NCBI RefSeq assembly: GCF_003148685.1
Contig: NZ_QGGR01000007.1
Coordinates: 372,001-436,000, forward strand
DNA from: Actinoplanes xinjiangensis
Lineage (GTDB): Bacteria; Actinomycetota; Actinomycetes; Mycobacteriales; Micromonosporaceae
Direction: 5' to 3'
DNA: 64,000 nucleotides
Part shown: positions 41,615 to 51,300 of the stretch, in pieces
Layout: each line of letters opens with the position of its first letter
How positions within the stretch are numbered: the first letter of the stretch is position 1
Made by a program: the position numbers and the translations under genes
Notes under the pieces: model-generated
What the model saw: the letters and a program-made list of their open reading frames with translations, nothing else
What the model was told of the DNA's origin: nothing
Databases searched by the model: none

Positions 41615-43261
41615 TCAGGGGCACCCTTCGGGCAGGTCGGTGATGACGTCGCGGATCAGGAGGTCCCAGGCCGGCAGGTCGCCGACCGGGTCGTCGTCGA
41701 GTTGGGGCCACAGGGCGGCGAGGCGCCGCCGCGACGAACGGCAGGACAGGTCGGCCAGCGTCTGCGCCGCCGGATCGTCGCCGCACTGGTCGGCCCGGGC
41801 CAGGACGATCGACATGCTCAGCAGTTCGCCGCCGATGGCGCCGAGCACGGTCGTGCGGCGCTGTGAGGAGGCCGGCCGGGCGCCCGCGGCCGCCAGGTCG
41901 GCGGCCTGCCGGTGCAGGTGGGTGAGGTGGGCGCGGCAGGAGGGGGAGAGGCCGGCGGCTTCCGGGACGGGCCGGGCCACACCGGGGACGATGTCGCTCA
42001 GAGCGGTCTCCGCGGACCAGCGGTCGATCATGAAGTCGACACCACCGGCCACCCGCAGGGCGCGGGCGTCGCGGAAGAACCGTTCGACCGGCAGCGGCGG
42101 CACCCCTCGGCGCCGCTTGCTGGCCGCGGTCTCGTACCCCTCGCCGCCGAGCAGGGACACCGTCCGGTCGACCGCCCGCCAGCAGGCCAGCGACGTGATG
42201 TTCTTGGCGGCGGTGAGCTCCGGCGCGGACGGGTGGTGCAGCACCCACAGCATCACGCTGTCGATGGTGTAGACGTCCGCGGCGGTCTGCGCGATGCGGT
42301 GCCGGATCTCCTCGTACGTGTCCAGGGGGCGCCCGTCGATCACCCGGCGCCCGGCGAACTCGCGGGACCAGTGCAGGCTGAGCCGGGCGACGGCCAGCGA
42401 CGGCGGCCCGATCACCAGGATGCGGCCGAGCGCGGCCAGCTGACCCAGGTCGGTCGCCGCGGCCGGTTCGCCGGGGCGCATCCGCCAGCCCTCCTCGTTC
42501 TCGTCCATTAGCGCGTGCGCCGGCACCCGGACCCGGTGCAGACCGAGACGGCCGATCTCGGCACCCTTGAGCCCCATGAACTCGTGCCGCCCCAGCACCT
42601 CGAATCCGGGGCTGTCGCTCTCCACGAACAGCAGCCGCACCTCGTCACCGACGGTGGCGGACACGTCCATCAGCCCGGCGATCGCCGCGTTGCCGATGAA
42701 GACCTTCTCGCCGGTGATCTCGTAGAACTTGCCGTCGTCGACCGGGACGGCGGTGGTGGCGCGGTGCTCGTTGGCCGTACCGGTGGGTTCGGCGTCGGCG
42801 CCGCCCGACACCACGCCCGCACGGACCCGGGCGCTGATCAGGTCCTTGAGCGGTCCGTCGGGCAGCAGCGGCAGGTAGGAGCCGGAGCCGAAACCGTTGG
42901 TGATGGCCAGGCTGTAGGCCACCGGCGAGGACCAGCTCGCGCCGGCCTGCAACACCCGGAAGGCGTTGTACGCCGACAGTCCCAGCCCGCCCAGCTCCAC
43001 GTCGATCATGAGCTGGAGGAATCCGCCGTCCCGCAGCGCCCCGGTCAGCCCGTCCGGGAGCCGGCCGGCCGACTCCACCTGCTCGGGGTCGACGTGCTCG
43101 CGCAGCAGCCGGGTCAGGGCCGCGATGACGGTGTCGCCCCGCTCCCGGTCAGCCGGCGACTGCTCGGGAAACGGGTGCAGCGGCTCCCACGGGACGCTGC
43201 CGCGGTACAGCTGGTGCAGCGGACCGGGTGAGGACGGTGCCGAGGTGGTCGAAGAAGGCAT
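41615..43261 (-). CDS. Acyl-CoA-dehydrogenase-like flavoenzyme of the NRPS-PKS cluster
   Basis: 548 residues from ATG 43259-43261 (GTG 43291 gives ten more). The central part follows acyl-CoA dehydrogenases: LGGLGLSAYNAFRVLQAGAS, VVSGGADAEPTGTANEH, EITGEKVFIGNAA, FMGLKGAEIGRLGLHRVRVPA and VERFFRDARALRVAGG. It is longer than usual (about 380) because of an N-terminal extension and a C-terminal helical tail of over 100 residues. Next to an A-PCP gene it may desaturate a carrier-bound acyl or aminoacyl group. The start region overlaps the thioesterase gene by 113 bases, an unusually long overlap. Confidence 0.82.
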   Translation of the reverse strand: MPSSTTSAPSSPGPLHQLYRGSVPWEPLHPFPEQSPADRERGDTVIAALTRLLREHVDPEQVESAGRLPDGLTGALRDGGFLQLMIDVELGGLGLSAYNAFRVLQAGASWSSPVAYSLAITNGFGSGSYLPLLPDGPLKDLISARVRAGVVSGGADAEPTGTANEHRATTAVPVDDGKFYEITGEKVFIGNAAIAGLMDVSATVGDEVRLLFVESDSPGFEVLGRHEFMGLKGAEIGRLGLHRVRVPAHALMDENEEGWRMRPGEPAAATDLGQLAALGRILVIGPPSLAVARLSLHWSREFAGRRVIDGRPLDTYEEIRHRIAQTAADVYTIDSVMLWVLHHPSAPELTAAKNITSLACWRAVDRTVSLLGGEGYETAASKRRRGVPPLPVERFFRDARALRVAGGVDFMIDRWSAETALSDIVPGVARPVPEAAGLSPSCRAHLTHLHRQAADLAAAGARPASSQRRTTVLGAIGGELLSMSIVLARADQCGDDPAAQTLADLSCRSSRRRLAALWPQLDDDPVGDLPAWDLLIRDVITDLPEGCP

Positions 43262-43958
43262 CGGGGTGCTCCCGGAAGTAGAAGTGGTCACCGGGGAAGA
43301 GACGCAGATCGAAGGCGCCGGTGGTGTACGACCGCCAGGCGCGCAGCCCGTCGTGTGGTTCGTCGTCGTCGCGCCCGCCGAGCACGGTGATCGGGCAGTC
43401 CAGCGGCTCCGCCGGAACCGGCCGGTAACCGCTGACGATCGCCAGGTCGGCGCGGAGCCCGGTGAGCAGCAGCGTGCTCAGTTCGGGGTCCTCGTGCAGG
43501 GGTGCCGGCACCGGCCCGTAGAGCCGTTCGATCTCGGCGAGCAGCTGCGGACCGTCCAGTTCGCTCATCGACGGCCGGTGCGGCAGGGCGTGCGGGGCGG
43601 CCGTGCCGGAGAGCACCAGCGCCTCCGGTCCGGGCAGCCCGCGGTCCCGCAGTTCCCGGGCGGTCTCGTACGCGACGAGCGCCCCGAGGCTGTGCCCGAA
43701 CAGGACGTACGGTGCGGCGAACCCGACATTGCCGATCAGTGCCCCGACCAGGCCGGCCATCCGCGTGAACGGCTCCTCGGACAGGCGGCTGCCCCGCCCC
43801 GGCAGCTGCACGGCCCGGACGTCGTGGTCGCGCAGCCGTGCCCCCCAGCGCAGGTACTCGCCGGGCGAGCCGCCGCTGTGCGGGAAGCAGTACATCCGGG
43901 TGACGGCGGGCGTACGCCGCGGGCGCGACAGCACCCACCGGGGGACGGAGGCCGTCAC
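43149..43958 (-). CDS. Type II thioesterase
   Basis: 269 residues of the GrsT/RifR type: MYCFPHSGGSPGEYLRW, VQLPGRGSRLSEEP, nucleophile Ser90 in LFGHSLGALVAYE, and His in FPGDHFYFREH near 232. These enzymes clear misloaded carrier proteins; in clusters lacking an in-line thioesterase some also release the product. Both assembly-line proteins here end in a carrier domain, so this is the only hydrolase available for release. It overlaps the PKS gene by ATGA. Confidence 0.9.
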   Translation of the reverse strand: MTASVPRWVLSRPRRTPAVTRMYCFPHSGGSPGEYLRWGARLRDHDVRAVQLPGRGSRLSEEPFTRMAGLVGALIGNVGFAAPYVLFGHSLGALVAYETARELRDRGLPGPEALVLSGTAAPHALPHRPSMSELDGPQLLAEIERLYGPVPAPLHEDPELSTLLLTGLRADLAIVSGYRPVPAEPLDCPITVLGGRDDDEPHDGLRAWRSYTTGAFDLRLFPGDHFYFREHPDAFFDHLGTVLTRSAAPAVPRQRPVGAAAPVSRAVAG

Positions 43959-46864
43959 GACGCCACCACCGTCATCCGGGCCAGCTCCGCGGCGAGCCCG
44001 GCCACGGTCGGCGCCTCGAAGACGTTGCGCACGGTCAGCTGGGCCCCGGTGGTGTCCCGGACCAGCCGGCAGTACTGGGCGGCGACCAGCGAGTCCCCGC
44101 CGAGGTCGAAGAAGTTGTCGTGCCGGCCCACGTCGTCGAGCCCGAGCACCTCGCCGAACGCGGCCGCCACCGCCTCCTCCAGCTCACCGGCCGGCGCCTC
44201 GTAGTCCTGGTCGAGCTCGGGCGGGGTCTCGTCCACCGGCGCGAACCCGGTGCCGCCCTGGCCGGGCAGCCGGAACCGCTGCCGTTCGAACGGGTAGGCG
44301 GGCAGTTCCACCCGGCGGCGCGGCTCGCCAGCGTGCACCCCGGCCCAGTCGACCGGGACACCCTGCTGCCACAGCCGCCCGAGCGCGGACATCATGGTCA
44401 GGCCGCCCCCACCGGCGTCGTCGGCGGCATGCGGCAGACTCGCCACGACCGGCCGGTCCGGGCCGCACCCGGGGTGCCGGCGGGCCAGTCCGGCGAGGGT
44501 CCGGCCGGGACCGATCTCCAGCAGCGCGTGTTCCCCGGCGGCGAACAGCGTCCGCAGCGCCGCGTCGAACTGGACGGTGTGCCGCAGATGGCCGCTCCAG
44601 TAGGACGGCGTACCCGCCTGCGCGGCCGTGACGGGCTGCCCGGTGCGGTCGGAGATCCACGGCAGCGCCGGCGGGTGCAGCGGGACACCGGCGACGAGCC
44701 GTTCGAACTCCGGCAGGGCCGGCTCGACGAGCGGGGAGTGCGCGGCCGCGCTGATGTGCAGCAGCCGTGCCTCGACGTCGCGTCCGGCGAGCGCCGCCTG
44801 CACGGCCGCGATCCGCGCGGCGGGCCCGGTCACCACGCACTGCCGGGGACCGTTGACGGCCGCGATCGCCACGCCGTCGTCCAGGATCGGCAGCAGCTCC
44901 CCGGCGGGCAGGGACACCGCGAGCATCGCGCCGCTGGGCAGCTCACCCAGGATCCGGCCGCGGTGCAGCACCAGGGCGAGCGCGTCGGCGACGTCGAGGG
45001 TCCCGGCCACGGTCGCCGCCGCGTACGCGCCCAGGCTGTGGCCGAGGACCAGCGCGGGTTCGACACCCCAGGACCGCCACAGCGTCGCGAGGGCGTACTG
45101 GACGGTGAAGACGGCGGCCTGGCCGCCCAGCATCCCGGCCATCCGGGTGGCCGCCTCGTCGTGCCCGCCGGCCCGCGGGTAGAGCATCGTGCGCAGGTCG
45201 AAGCCGAGCTGCGCCCCGGCCAGCCGGGAGCACCGGTCCACCGCGGCCCGGAACACCGGCTCGTGCCGGTACAGATCCCGGCCCATGTCGACGTACTGGC
45301 CGCCCTGGCCGGGGAAGAGGAACGCCACCGGGCGCGGACGGTCCGGGCTCCGGGTCGCCGACGTGCCGTCACCGGTGAGCGCCGTACCGGCCTGCCGGGC
45401 GTCGGCGGCCACCACGAAACCGCGGTGACCGAAGGCCGACCGGCCGGTCTGCAAGGTCCACGCGACGTCGGCCGGCGCGAGATCACCGTCGGCGAGTGCG
45501 GCGGCCAGCCGGTCGGCCGACGAGCGGAGAGCGGTGGCGGTACGCGCGGACAGCGGCAGCAGATGATAGGGCCGTCCCGCCTCCCGCGGCGGCGTGGCGG
45601 GCGCCTCCTCCAGCACCACGTGCGCGTTGGTGCCGCCGATGCCCAGCGAGTTGACCGCCGCCCGCCGTGGTCGCGCCGACCGTGGCCACGACCGCGCGCG
45701 GGCACTCACCCGGAACGGCGTGCGGTCCAGGTCGAGCGCCGGGTTCGGCTCCCGGAAGTGCAGGGTGCCGGGGATGACCTCGTGGCGCAGCGCGAGCACC
45801 GCCTTGATCAGGCCGAGCACCCCCGACGCCGCGTCGGTGTGCCCGAGGTTCGCCTTCACCGACCCCAGAGCGACCGACCCCCGGGGTACGGCGTACGCCT
45901 TCGCCAGCGCACGCACCTCGATCGGGTCGCCCACCGGTGTGCCGGTGCCATGCGCCTCGACGTAGCCGACGTCGGCGGCGTCGACACCCGCGACGGACAG
46001 CGCCAGGCGTGCCGCGGCGGCCTGCCCGTCGACGCTCGGCGCGGTGAACCCCGCCTTGGCCGAACCGTCGTTGTTGACCGCCGAGCCGCGGATGACGGCC
46101 CGGATGTCGTCACCGTCGAGCACCGCCTCGTCGTAGCGTTTGAGCACCACGACACCGGCGCCGTCACTGGCCACCGTGCCGCCCGCCGCCGCGTCGAAGG
46201 CCCGGCAGTGGCCGTCGCGCGACAGCACCCCGTCGTCGCTGAACTCGTCGACCGGATGCGGCACCCGCAACGTCACCCCGCCGGCCAGGGCCAGGTCACA
46301 GTCACCGGCCAGCAGCGACTGCACGGCCACGTGGACGGCGACCAGCGAGGTGGAACAGGCGGTCTGCACGGTCACGGCCGGACCGTTCAGCCCCAGCTTG
46401 TACGACACCCGGCTGGTCAGGAAGTCGGCACCACTGGCCAGCCGCAGCTGCCACTCGCTGGTGCCGGGCAGTGCCGCCCGGTCGGCCAGCAGGGCGGCGA
46501 AGTGCCCGGTGTCGCCGCTGCCGCCGAAGACCCCGACGGTCCGGTCGCAGCCGGCCGGGTCGTATCCGGCGTTCTCCAGCGCCTCCCACGCGCACTCCAG
46601 GAACACCCGGTGCTGCGGGTCGAGCAACAGCGCCTCGCGGGGTGCGTAGCCGAAGAACGCCGCGTCGAACTCGTCGGCCCCGGCCACCACCCCGTAGGCC
46701 GGGACGTGATCGCGCCCGGCGGGCACCGGGAACCGCGTGATCAGCTCGTCGCCGCGGACCAGCGCGTCCCAGAACCCGTCCACCCCCTCGGCGCCCGGCA
46801 CCCGGGCGGCCATACCGATGACCGCCACGAACCCGCACGTGTCCGGAATCTGTTCCCCCGTCAT
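43955..46864 (-). CDS. Type I polyketide synthase module KS-AT-ACP
   Basis: 969 residues. KS (about 12-425) has the triad Cys170 (TACSTS), His305 (EAHGTGT) and His342 (KANLGH). AT (about 515-800) has Ser610 in GHSLGAY, where Leu after Ser favours malonyl over methylmalonyl (usually GHSQG). The second specificity motif reads ISAAAHS at 704-710 rather than HAFH or YASH, so the extender is not certain. ACP (about 885-960) carries Ser925 in LGGDSL. There is no KR, DH or ER, so the extended unit keeps its beta-ketone. It lies between the exporter gene (three bases away) and the thioesterase. Confidence 0.93.
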   Translation of the reverse strand: MTGEQIPDTCGFVAVIGMAARVPGAEGVDGFWDALVRGDELITRFPVPAGRDHVPAYGVVAGADEFDAAFFGYAPREALLLDPQHRVFLECAWEALENAGYDPAGCDRTVGVFGGSGDTGHFAALLADRAALPGTSEWQLRLASGADFLTSRVSYKLGLNGPAVTVQTACSTSLVAVHVAVQSLLAGDCDLALAGGVTLRVPHPVDEFSDDGVLSRDGHCRAFDAAAGGTVASDGAGVVVLKRYDEAVLDGDDIRAVIRGSAVNNDGSAKAGFTAPSVDGQAAAARLALSVAGVDAADVGYVEAHGTGTPVGDPIEVRALAKAYAVPRGSVALGSVKANLGHTDAASGVLGLIKAVLALRHEVIPGTLHFREPNPALDLDRTPFRVSARARSWPRSARPRRAAVNSLGIGGTNAHVVLEEAPATPPREAGRPYHLLPLSARTATALRSSADRLAAALADGDLAPADVAWTLQTGRSAFGHRGFVVAADARQAGTALTGDGTSATRSPDRPRPVAFLFPGQGGQYVDMGRDLYRHEPVFRAAVDRCSRLAGAQLGFDLRTMLYPRAGGHDEAATRMAGMLGGQAAVFTVQYALATLWRSWGVEPALVLGHSLGAYAAATVAGTLDVADALALVLHRGRILGELPSGAMLAVSLPAGELLPILDDGVAIAAVNGPRQCVVTGPAARIAAVQAALAGRDVEARLLHISAAAHSPLVEPALPEFERLVAGVPLHPPALPWISDRTGQPVTAAQAGTPSYWSGHLRHTVQFDAALRTLFAAGEHALLEIGPGRTLAGLARRHPGCGPDRPVVASLPHAADDAGGGGLTMMSALGRLWQQGVPVDWAGVHAGEPRRRVELPAYPFERQRFRLPGQGGTGFAPVDETPPELDQDYEAPAGELEEAVAAAFGEVLGLDDVGRHDNFFDLGGDSLVAAQYCRLVRDTTGAQLTVRNVFEAPTVAGLAAELARMTVVAS

Positions 46865-46867
46865 CGC

Positions 46868-48139
46868 CTATTCCTTCGCGTCCAGGAGCGCCGGCTCACC
46901 GGGCTCGTCCTGGGGTTGCGGCTCGACGTCGGCCGAGCCGGTCCGGATCTTCGAGAACAGCAGCGGCAGCACCGCGAGAGCACAGACGCCGGCGGCGATC
47001 CACAGCACCGCGCGGATCCCGAGCGGCACGACGAGCAGACCGCCCACGGCCGCGCCCACCGGCACCGCGCCCCAGGAGAGGAACCGCAGCGTGGCGTTCA
47101 TCCGGCCGAGCAGCCGGTCCGGCGTCACCGTCTGGCAGATCGTCATCTGGAGCACGTTGAAGACGACGACCCCCAGGTAGACCACGAACAGGCCGGCGGT
47201 GAAACCGGCGATCCCGGTCGCCAGCGGCACCATGGCGGCGCCCACGCTGAACACCACGACGCTGACGATGACCGCCCGGCCGGAACCGATCCGCTCCGCC
47301 AGAGGGCTGCTCAGCACGGCGCCGAGCAGGCCACCGGCGCTGCCGACGGCCAGCGCGACACCGATGGCGCCGGGCGACAGGTGCAGCGTGCTCGACGCGT
47401 ACGGCACCTGGAGGGCCAGGACCGCGGCGAACGCCAGGTCGGCGGCGAGCGCGCACAGCGCCAGCGGCCGGACCAGCGGGTGGCCGAACACGAACCGGAC
47501 ACCCTCGGCGATCTCCTTACGCAGGGTCATCCGCTCGATCGGCTCCGCCGCCGTCTCCCGTCCGCGCACCCGGAACAGGAAGATCGCCGAGGCGACGTAC
47601 GTGAGCACGTCCAGCGCGATGGCCAGCGGCGCGGTGAACAACTGGACCAGGAAACCGCCCGCGCTCGGGCCGGCCAGCTGCGCGAACGACCGGGCACCCT
47701 CCATCTTGCCGTTGCCGTCGGCGAGTTCCTCCTCGGCGATCAGCGCCGGCAGGTAGGACATCTGGGCGACGTCGAAGAACAGGGTGCCCAGGCCGATGAC
47801 GAAGGCGACCACGAACAGCAGCGGAAGGTTCAGGACGTCCAGCACGTACGCGACCGGGATGGTGGCCATCGCGACCGCCCGGCCCACATCGGAGACGATC
47901 AGCACCGCGCGCCGGGGCAGGCGTTCCACCCACGCCCCGGCCGGCAGTCCCAGCAGCAGCGACGGCAGGAACTCCACCGCGGCCAGCAGGCTCACCTCGG
48001 TGGCCGAGGCGTCCAGCAGCAGCAGGGCGATCAGCGGGAAGGCCAGGATGCTGATGTTGGTGCCGACCAGGCTGACCGTGTGCGAGAGGAACAGGTTGCG
48101 GTAGTCGGCGACGTGCCACAGATTGCGCTTCACCGTCAC
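46868..48139 (-). CDS. MFS exporter (EntS-like)
   Basis: 423 residues with about 11-12 hydrophobic helices. It starts VTVKRNLWHVADYRNLFLSHTVSLVGTNIS and has the helix 2-3 loop LPAGAWVERLPRRAVLIVSD typical of MFS_3/EntS transporters. GTG 48139 overlaps the MbtH stop as GTGA. Its position within the NRPS-PKS operon makes it the likely exporter of the product and a self-resistance factor. Confidence 0.88.
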   Translation of the reverse strand: MTVKRNLWHVADYRNLFLSHTVSLVGTNISILAFPLIALLLLDASATEVSLLAAVEFLPSLLLGLPAGAWVERLPRRAVLIVSDVGRAVAMATIPVAYVLDVLNLPLLFVVAFVIGLGTLFFDVAQMSYLPALIAEEELADGNGKMEGARSFAQLAGPSAGGFLVQLFTAPLAIALDVLTYVASAIFLFRVRGRETAAEPIERMTLRKEIAEGVRFVFGHPLVRPLALCALAADLAFAAVLALQVPYASSTLHLSPGAIGVALAVGSAGGLLGAVLSSPLAERIGSGRAVIVSVVVFSVGAAMVPLATGIAGFTAGLFVVYLGVVVFNVLQMTICQTVTPDRLLGRMNATLRFLSWGAVPVGAAVGGLLVVPLGIRAVLWIAAGVCALAVLPLLFSKIRTGSADVEPQPQDEPGEPALLDAKE

Positions 48140-48339
48140 CGCCCCGCCAGGTCGCGCAGCGTCTTGGGCCGCAGGTCGGTCCACACCCGGCCGACATGCT
48201 CCAGGCACTCCTGCCGGGAGCCGGTGAAGCCGTCCGCGTACCAGCCGTTCGGTACGGGAAGGTCGGTGGGCCAGGTCGAATACTGCTCCTCGTCGTTGTG
48301 GACGACGGCGTACCGCGGCGGGATGGACTCGGTGGACAT
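48136..48339 (-). CDS. MbtH-like NRPS helper protein
   Basis: 67 residues with the conserved family pattern: VVHNDEEQYSTWPTDLPVPNGW, GFTGSRQECLEHVGRVWTDLRPKTLR. MbtH proteins bind adenylation domains and are often needed for their solubility or activity. It lies between the C-A-PCP protein and the exporter, and probably serves one or both adenylation domains of this cluster. Confidence 0.96.
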   Translation of the reverse strand: MSTESIPPRYAVVHNDEEQYSTWPTDLPVPNGWYADGFTGSRQECLEHVGRVWTDLRPKTLRDLAGR

Positions 48340-48375
48340 GGCGTACCTCTCTTGATCGAAAGCCGGCAGGACGGG

Positions 48376-51300
48376 TCATCGACCCTGTCGGCGTCGGTGC
48401 AGCCGGGACCGGCCGATGTGCCGGGCGTCGGCGTCACCGGCGGCGACGGTGCGCTCGCCGGTGTGGGTCAGGTGCCCGGCCAGGGCCGAGATGGTGGGGT
48501 GTTCGTACAGGGCGATCAGCGGCAGTCCGTCGAAGTGCTCGCCGAGCCGGGCGTGCACGGTGGCGAGGGTGTACGACGTACCGCCGAGGTCGAAGAAGTT
48601 GTCGTCGGTGCCGACCCGGTCGAGACCGAGGACGTCGCGCCACACCGTCGCCAGCAGGTGCTCCGTCGCGGTGCCGGCCTCGGTTCGTCCGATGCCGCGC
48701 GTCACGGGTGGCTGGGGATCCGGCAGCGCCGTGCGGTCGACTTTGCCGCTGGGCAGCGCCGGAAGCAAGGGCAGGCAGGTGAAGGAGTCGGGTATCAGAT
48801 ACACCGGTATCAGGGCCGACAGGTGCTGTCGCAGGTCCTCCGGGACGGTGCCGCTGTGGGTGACCACGTAGGCCGCCAGCCGTGCCGTCCCGTCCACTCC
48901 CGCTCGCGCCACCACCGCTGCCTGGATGACGTCCGGGTGGGTGCAGATACCGGACTCCACCTCGCCGGGTTCGATGCGGTGCCCGCGGACCTTCAGTTGC
49001 GCGTCGGCCCGCCCGAGCACCTCCACGGCGCCGTCGTGCCGGCGGCGGGCCAGGTCGCCGGTCCGGTGCATGCGGCTGCCCGGGGCCACGGCGTACGGGT
49101 CGGGCAGGAACCGTTCCGCGGTCAGGTCGGCCCGCCCCAGGTAGCCGCGGGCCAGCCCGGCCCCGCCGATGTACAGCTCGCCGGTCACCCCGGCCGGCAC
49201 CCGGTTCAGGTGCTCGTCCAGCACGTACGCCCGGACCCCGCTGATCGGCGTGCCGACCGGCACACCAGCGCCGCCGGTGGAACCGGTGACCGGGTGGGTG
49301 AGCGAGGTGATCGTCGTCTCGGTCAGGCCGTACGCGTTGATCACCGGCACCGTGCTGAACTCCTGCCAGGCCCGCAGCGCCGACGGGTCGACGGGTTCAC
49401 TGCCGACCACCAGCAGCCGCAACGTCCGCGGTGGCGGGGTGTCGCCCTGCGCGATCGCGGCGGTCCAGCGCTGCCAGTAACTGGACGGCAGGTTCGCCAC
49501 GGTGACGTCGCGGGCGTCGAGCAGGCCGGTCAGCCGTTCCGGCGGCGGCGGTTGCTCGCACAGCACCACGCACGCGCCGGCCGCCCAGGTGGGGAAGAGT
49601 TCCTCCGCGGCGACGTCGAACGCGGCGCCGGCGAACTGCAGGACCCGGTCGTCGCCGGTCAGCGTGAAGACGTCCCGGATGGCCAGCGCGTGGTTGGCCA
49701 GCGCCCGGTGCGGGACACCGACGCCCTTGGGTTCACCGGTCGAACCGGAGGTGAAGATGACGTAGGCCAGGTCGTCGGGGTGCGGGTGGGCGTACCGTCC
49801 CGATCGTTGCGAATCGAATTCGATCAGGACCGCCTCGGCGCCGGTGCCGTCCAGCCGCGCCGCGTTGTCCTCGTCGGTGAGCACCTGCCGGGCGCCCGCC
49901 GCGGCCAGGACCCGCCGGAGGTGCCCGGACGGGTGGGTGAGATCCAGCGGCAGGTAGGCCGCGCCCGACCGGAGTACGCCGAGCATCGCGGTGACCAGGG
50001 CGGGGCCGCGCGGCAGCAGGATGCCGACCACCCCGCCGGTCACGCGGTCCGCCACGGCGTCGGCCCGGCGGTCCAGCTCCGCGTAGGACAGCGTGCCGCC
50101 CGGCGCGTCGACCGCCGGGTCCGTGGGCCGGGTGACCGCGTGCCGGCGCACCCACTCGGTGACCGGCGGCCGGTCGCCCGGGTCGTCCGCCGCGGCGACG
50201 GCCCGCTCGGCGGCGGTGAGCACCGGCAGCCGGTGCAGCGGCAGAGCCGGATCCGCGACACCGGCGGCGATCACCCCCAGCAGGCGCTCCGCGAACGCCG
50301 TGATCGTGCCGGGCTCGAACAGGTCGGTGTTGTACGTGAGGTGGACGTCGAAGTCACCGCTGTCGCCGGGCGCCCGGACGATCATGACGTCCAGATCGAA
50401 CTTGGCCGTGCCGGTGAACATCGGCCGCACCTCGGTGCGCAGGCCCGGCAACCGCAGCTCGGCGAAGGGCCGCGACTCGAACGTGATCAGCGCCTGCACC
50501 AGCGGGACGGTCGCCGGGTCACGGTCCAGGCGCAGCGCCCGCACCACCGCGTCGAACGGCACCCCGGCGTGCTCGACGGCGTCCAGGGTGGCCGACCGTA
50601 CCCGCCGTACCAGCTCCCCGAACCCGGGATCGCCGGACAGGTCGGCACGCAGCGCGACGGTGTTGACGAAGAACCCGATCAACGGCTCGAAGCGCTCGTC
50701 GGAACGGCCCTCGACGGGCGTGCCGATCAGCACCTCCCGGCCGCCGGTGAGACGGCCGAGCAGCGCGGCGTACGCGGCGGTCATCACCACGAACGGCGTC
50801 GTCCGCAGCTGCCGGGCCAGTGCTGATGCGTCCGCCACCAGAGCTGTCGGCATGCCGACCGTGTGGGTGGCGCCGCGCCCGCTGCGCACGGCCGGGCGCG
50901 GGTGATCGGTGGGCAGCGCCAGCGCGGCCGGGGCACCGGCGAGGTGGTCACGCCACCAGCCGATCGCGCCGCCGTCGACTCCGGCGGCCCGCTGCTCGAC
51001 CGCATGGTCGGCGAAACCGGCGGTCAGCGGCTCGGGCTCGGCGCCGGCCGGGTAGTACCGGCCGAGTTCGCCGAAGAACACGTGCATCGACTGGCCGTCG
51101 CAGGCGATGTGGTGCAGGACCACGACCAGCAGGTGCTCGTCGTCGGCGACCCGGACCAGGCCGGCGCGCAGCGGACGGTCGGCGGCCAGGTCGAACGGCT
51201 CCTCGGCCCAGCCGCGGGCGATCGCCTCGGCCGCGCCCGGCTCGCGATCGCGCACATCGGCGACCGCCAGCGGCACACTCTCGGCCGGCAGAACCTGCTG

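Noticed and set aside
39811..43261. Pyrrole-2-carboxyl starter from proline (A-PCP plus acyl-CoA-dehydrogenase-like enzyme)
   Set aside because: The visible pocket residues do not resemble proline-activating domains and the dehydrogenase is much longer than PltE/RedW types. Kept only as an analogy.
44120..48355. A 1,411-codon open frame on the plus strand across the PKS, exporter and MbtH genes
   Set aside because: It is antisense to genes with intact catalytic motifs. High GC leaves few stops on the opposite strand, and its Arg/His/Gly-rich translation resembles no protein.
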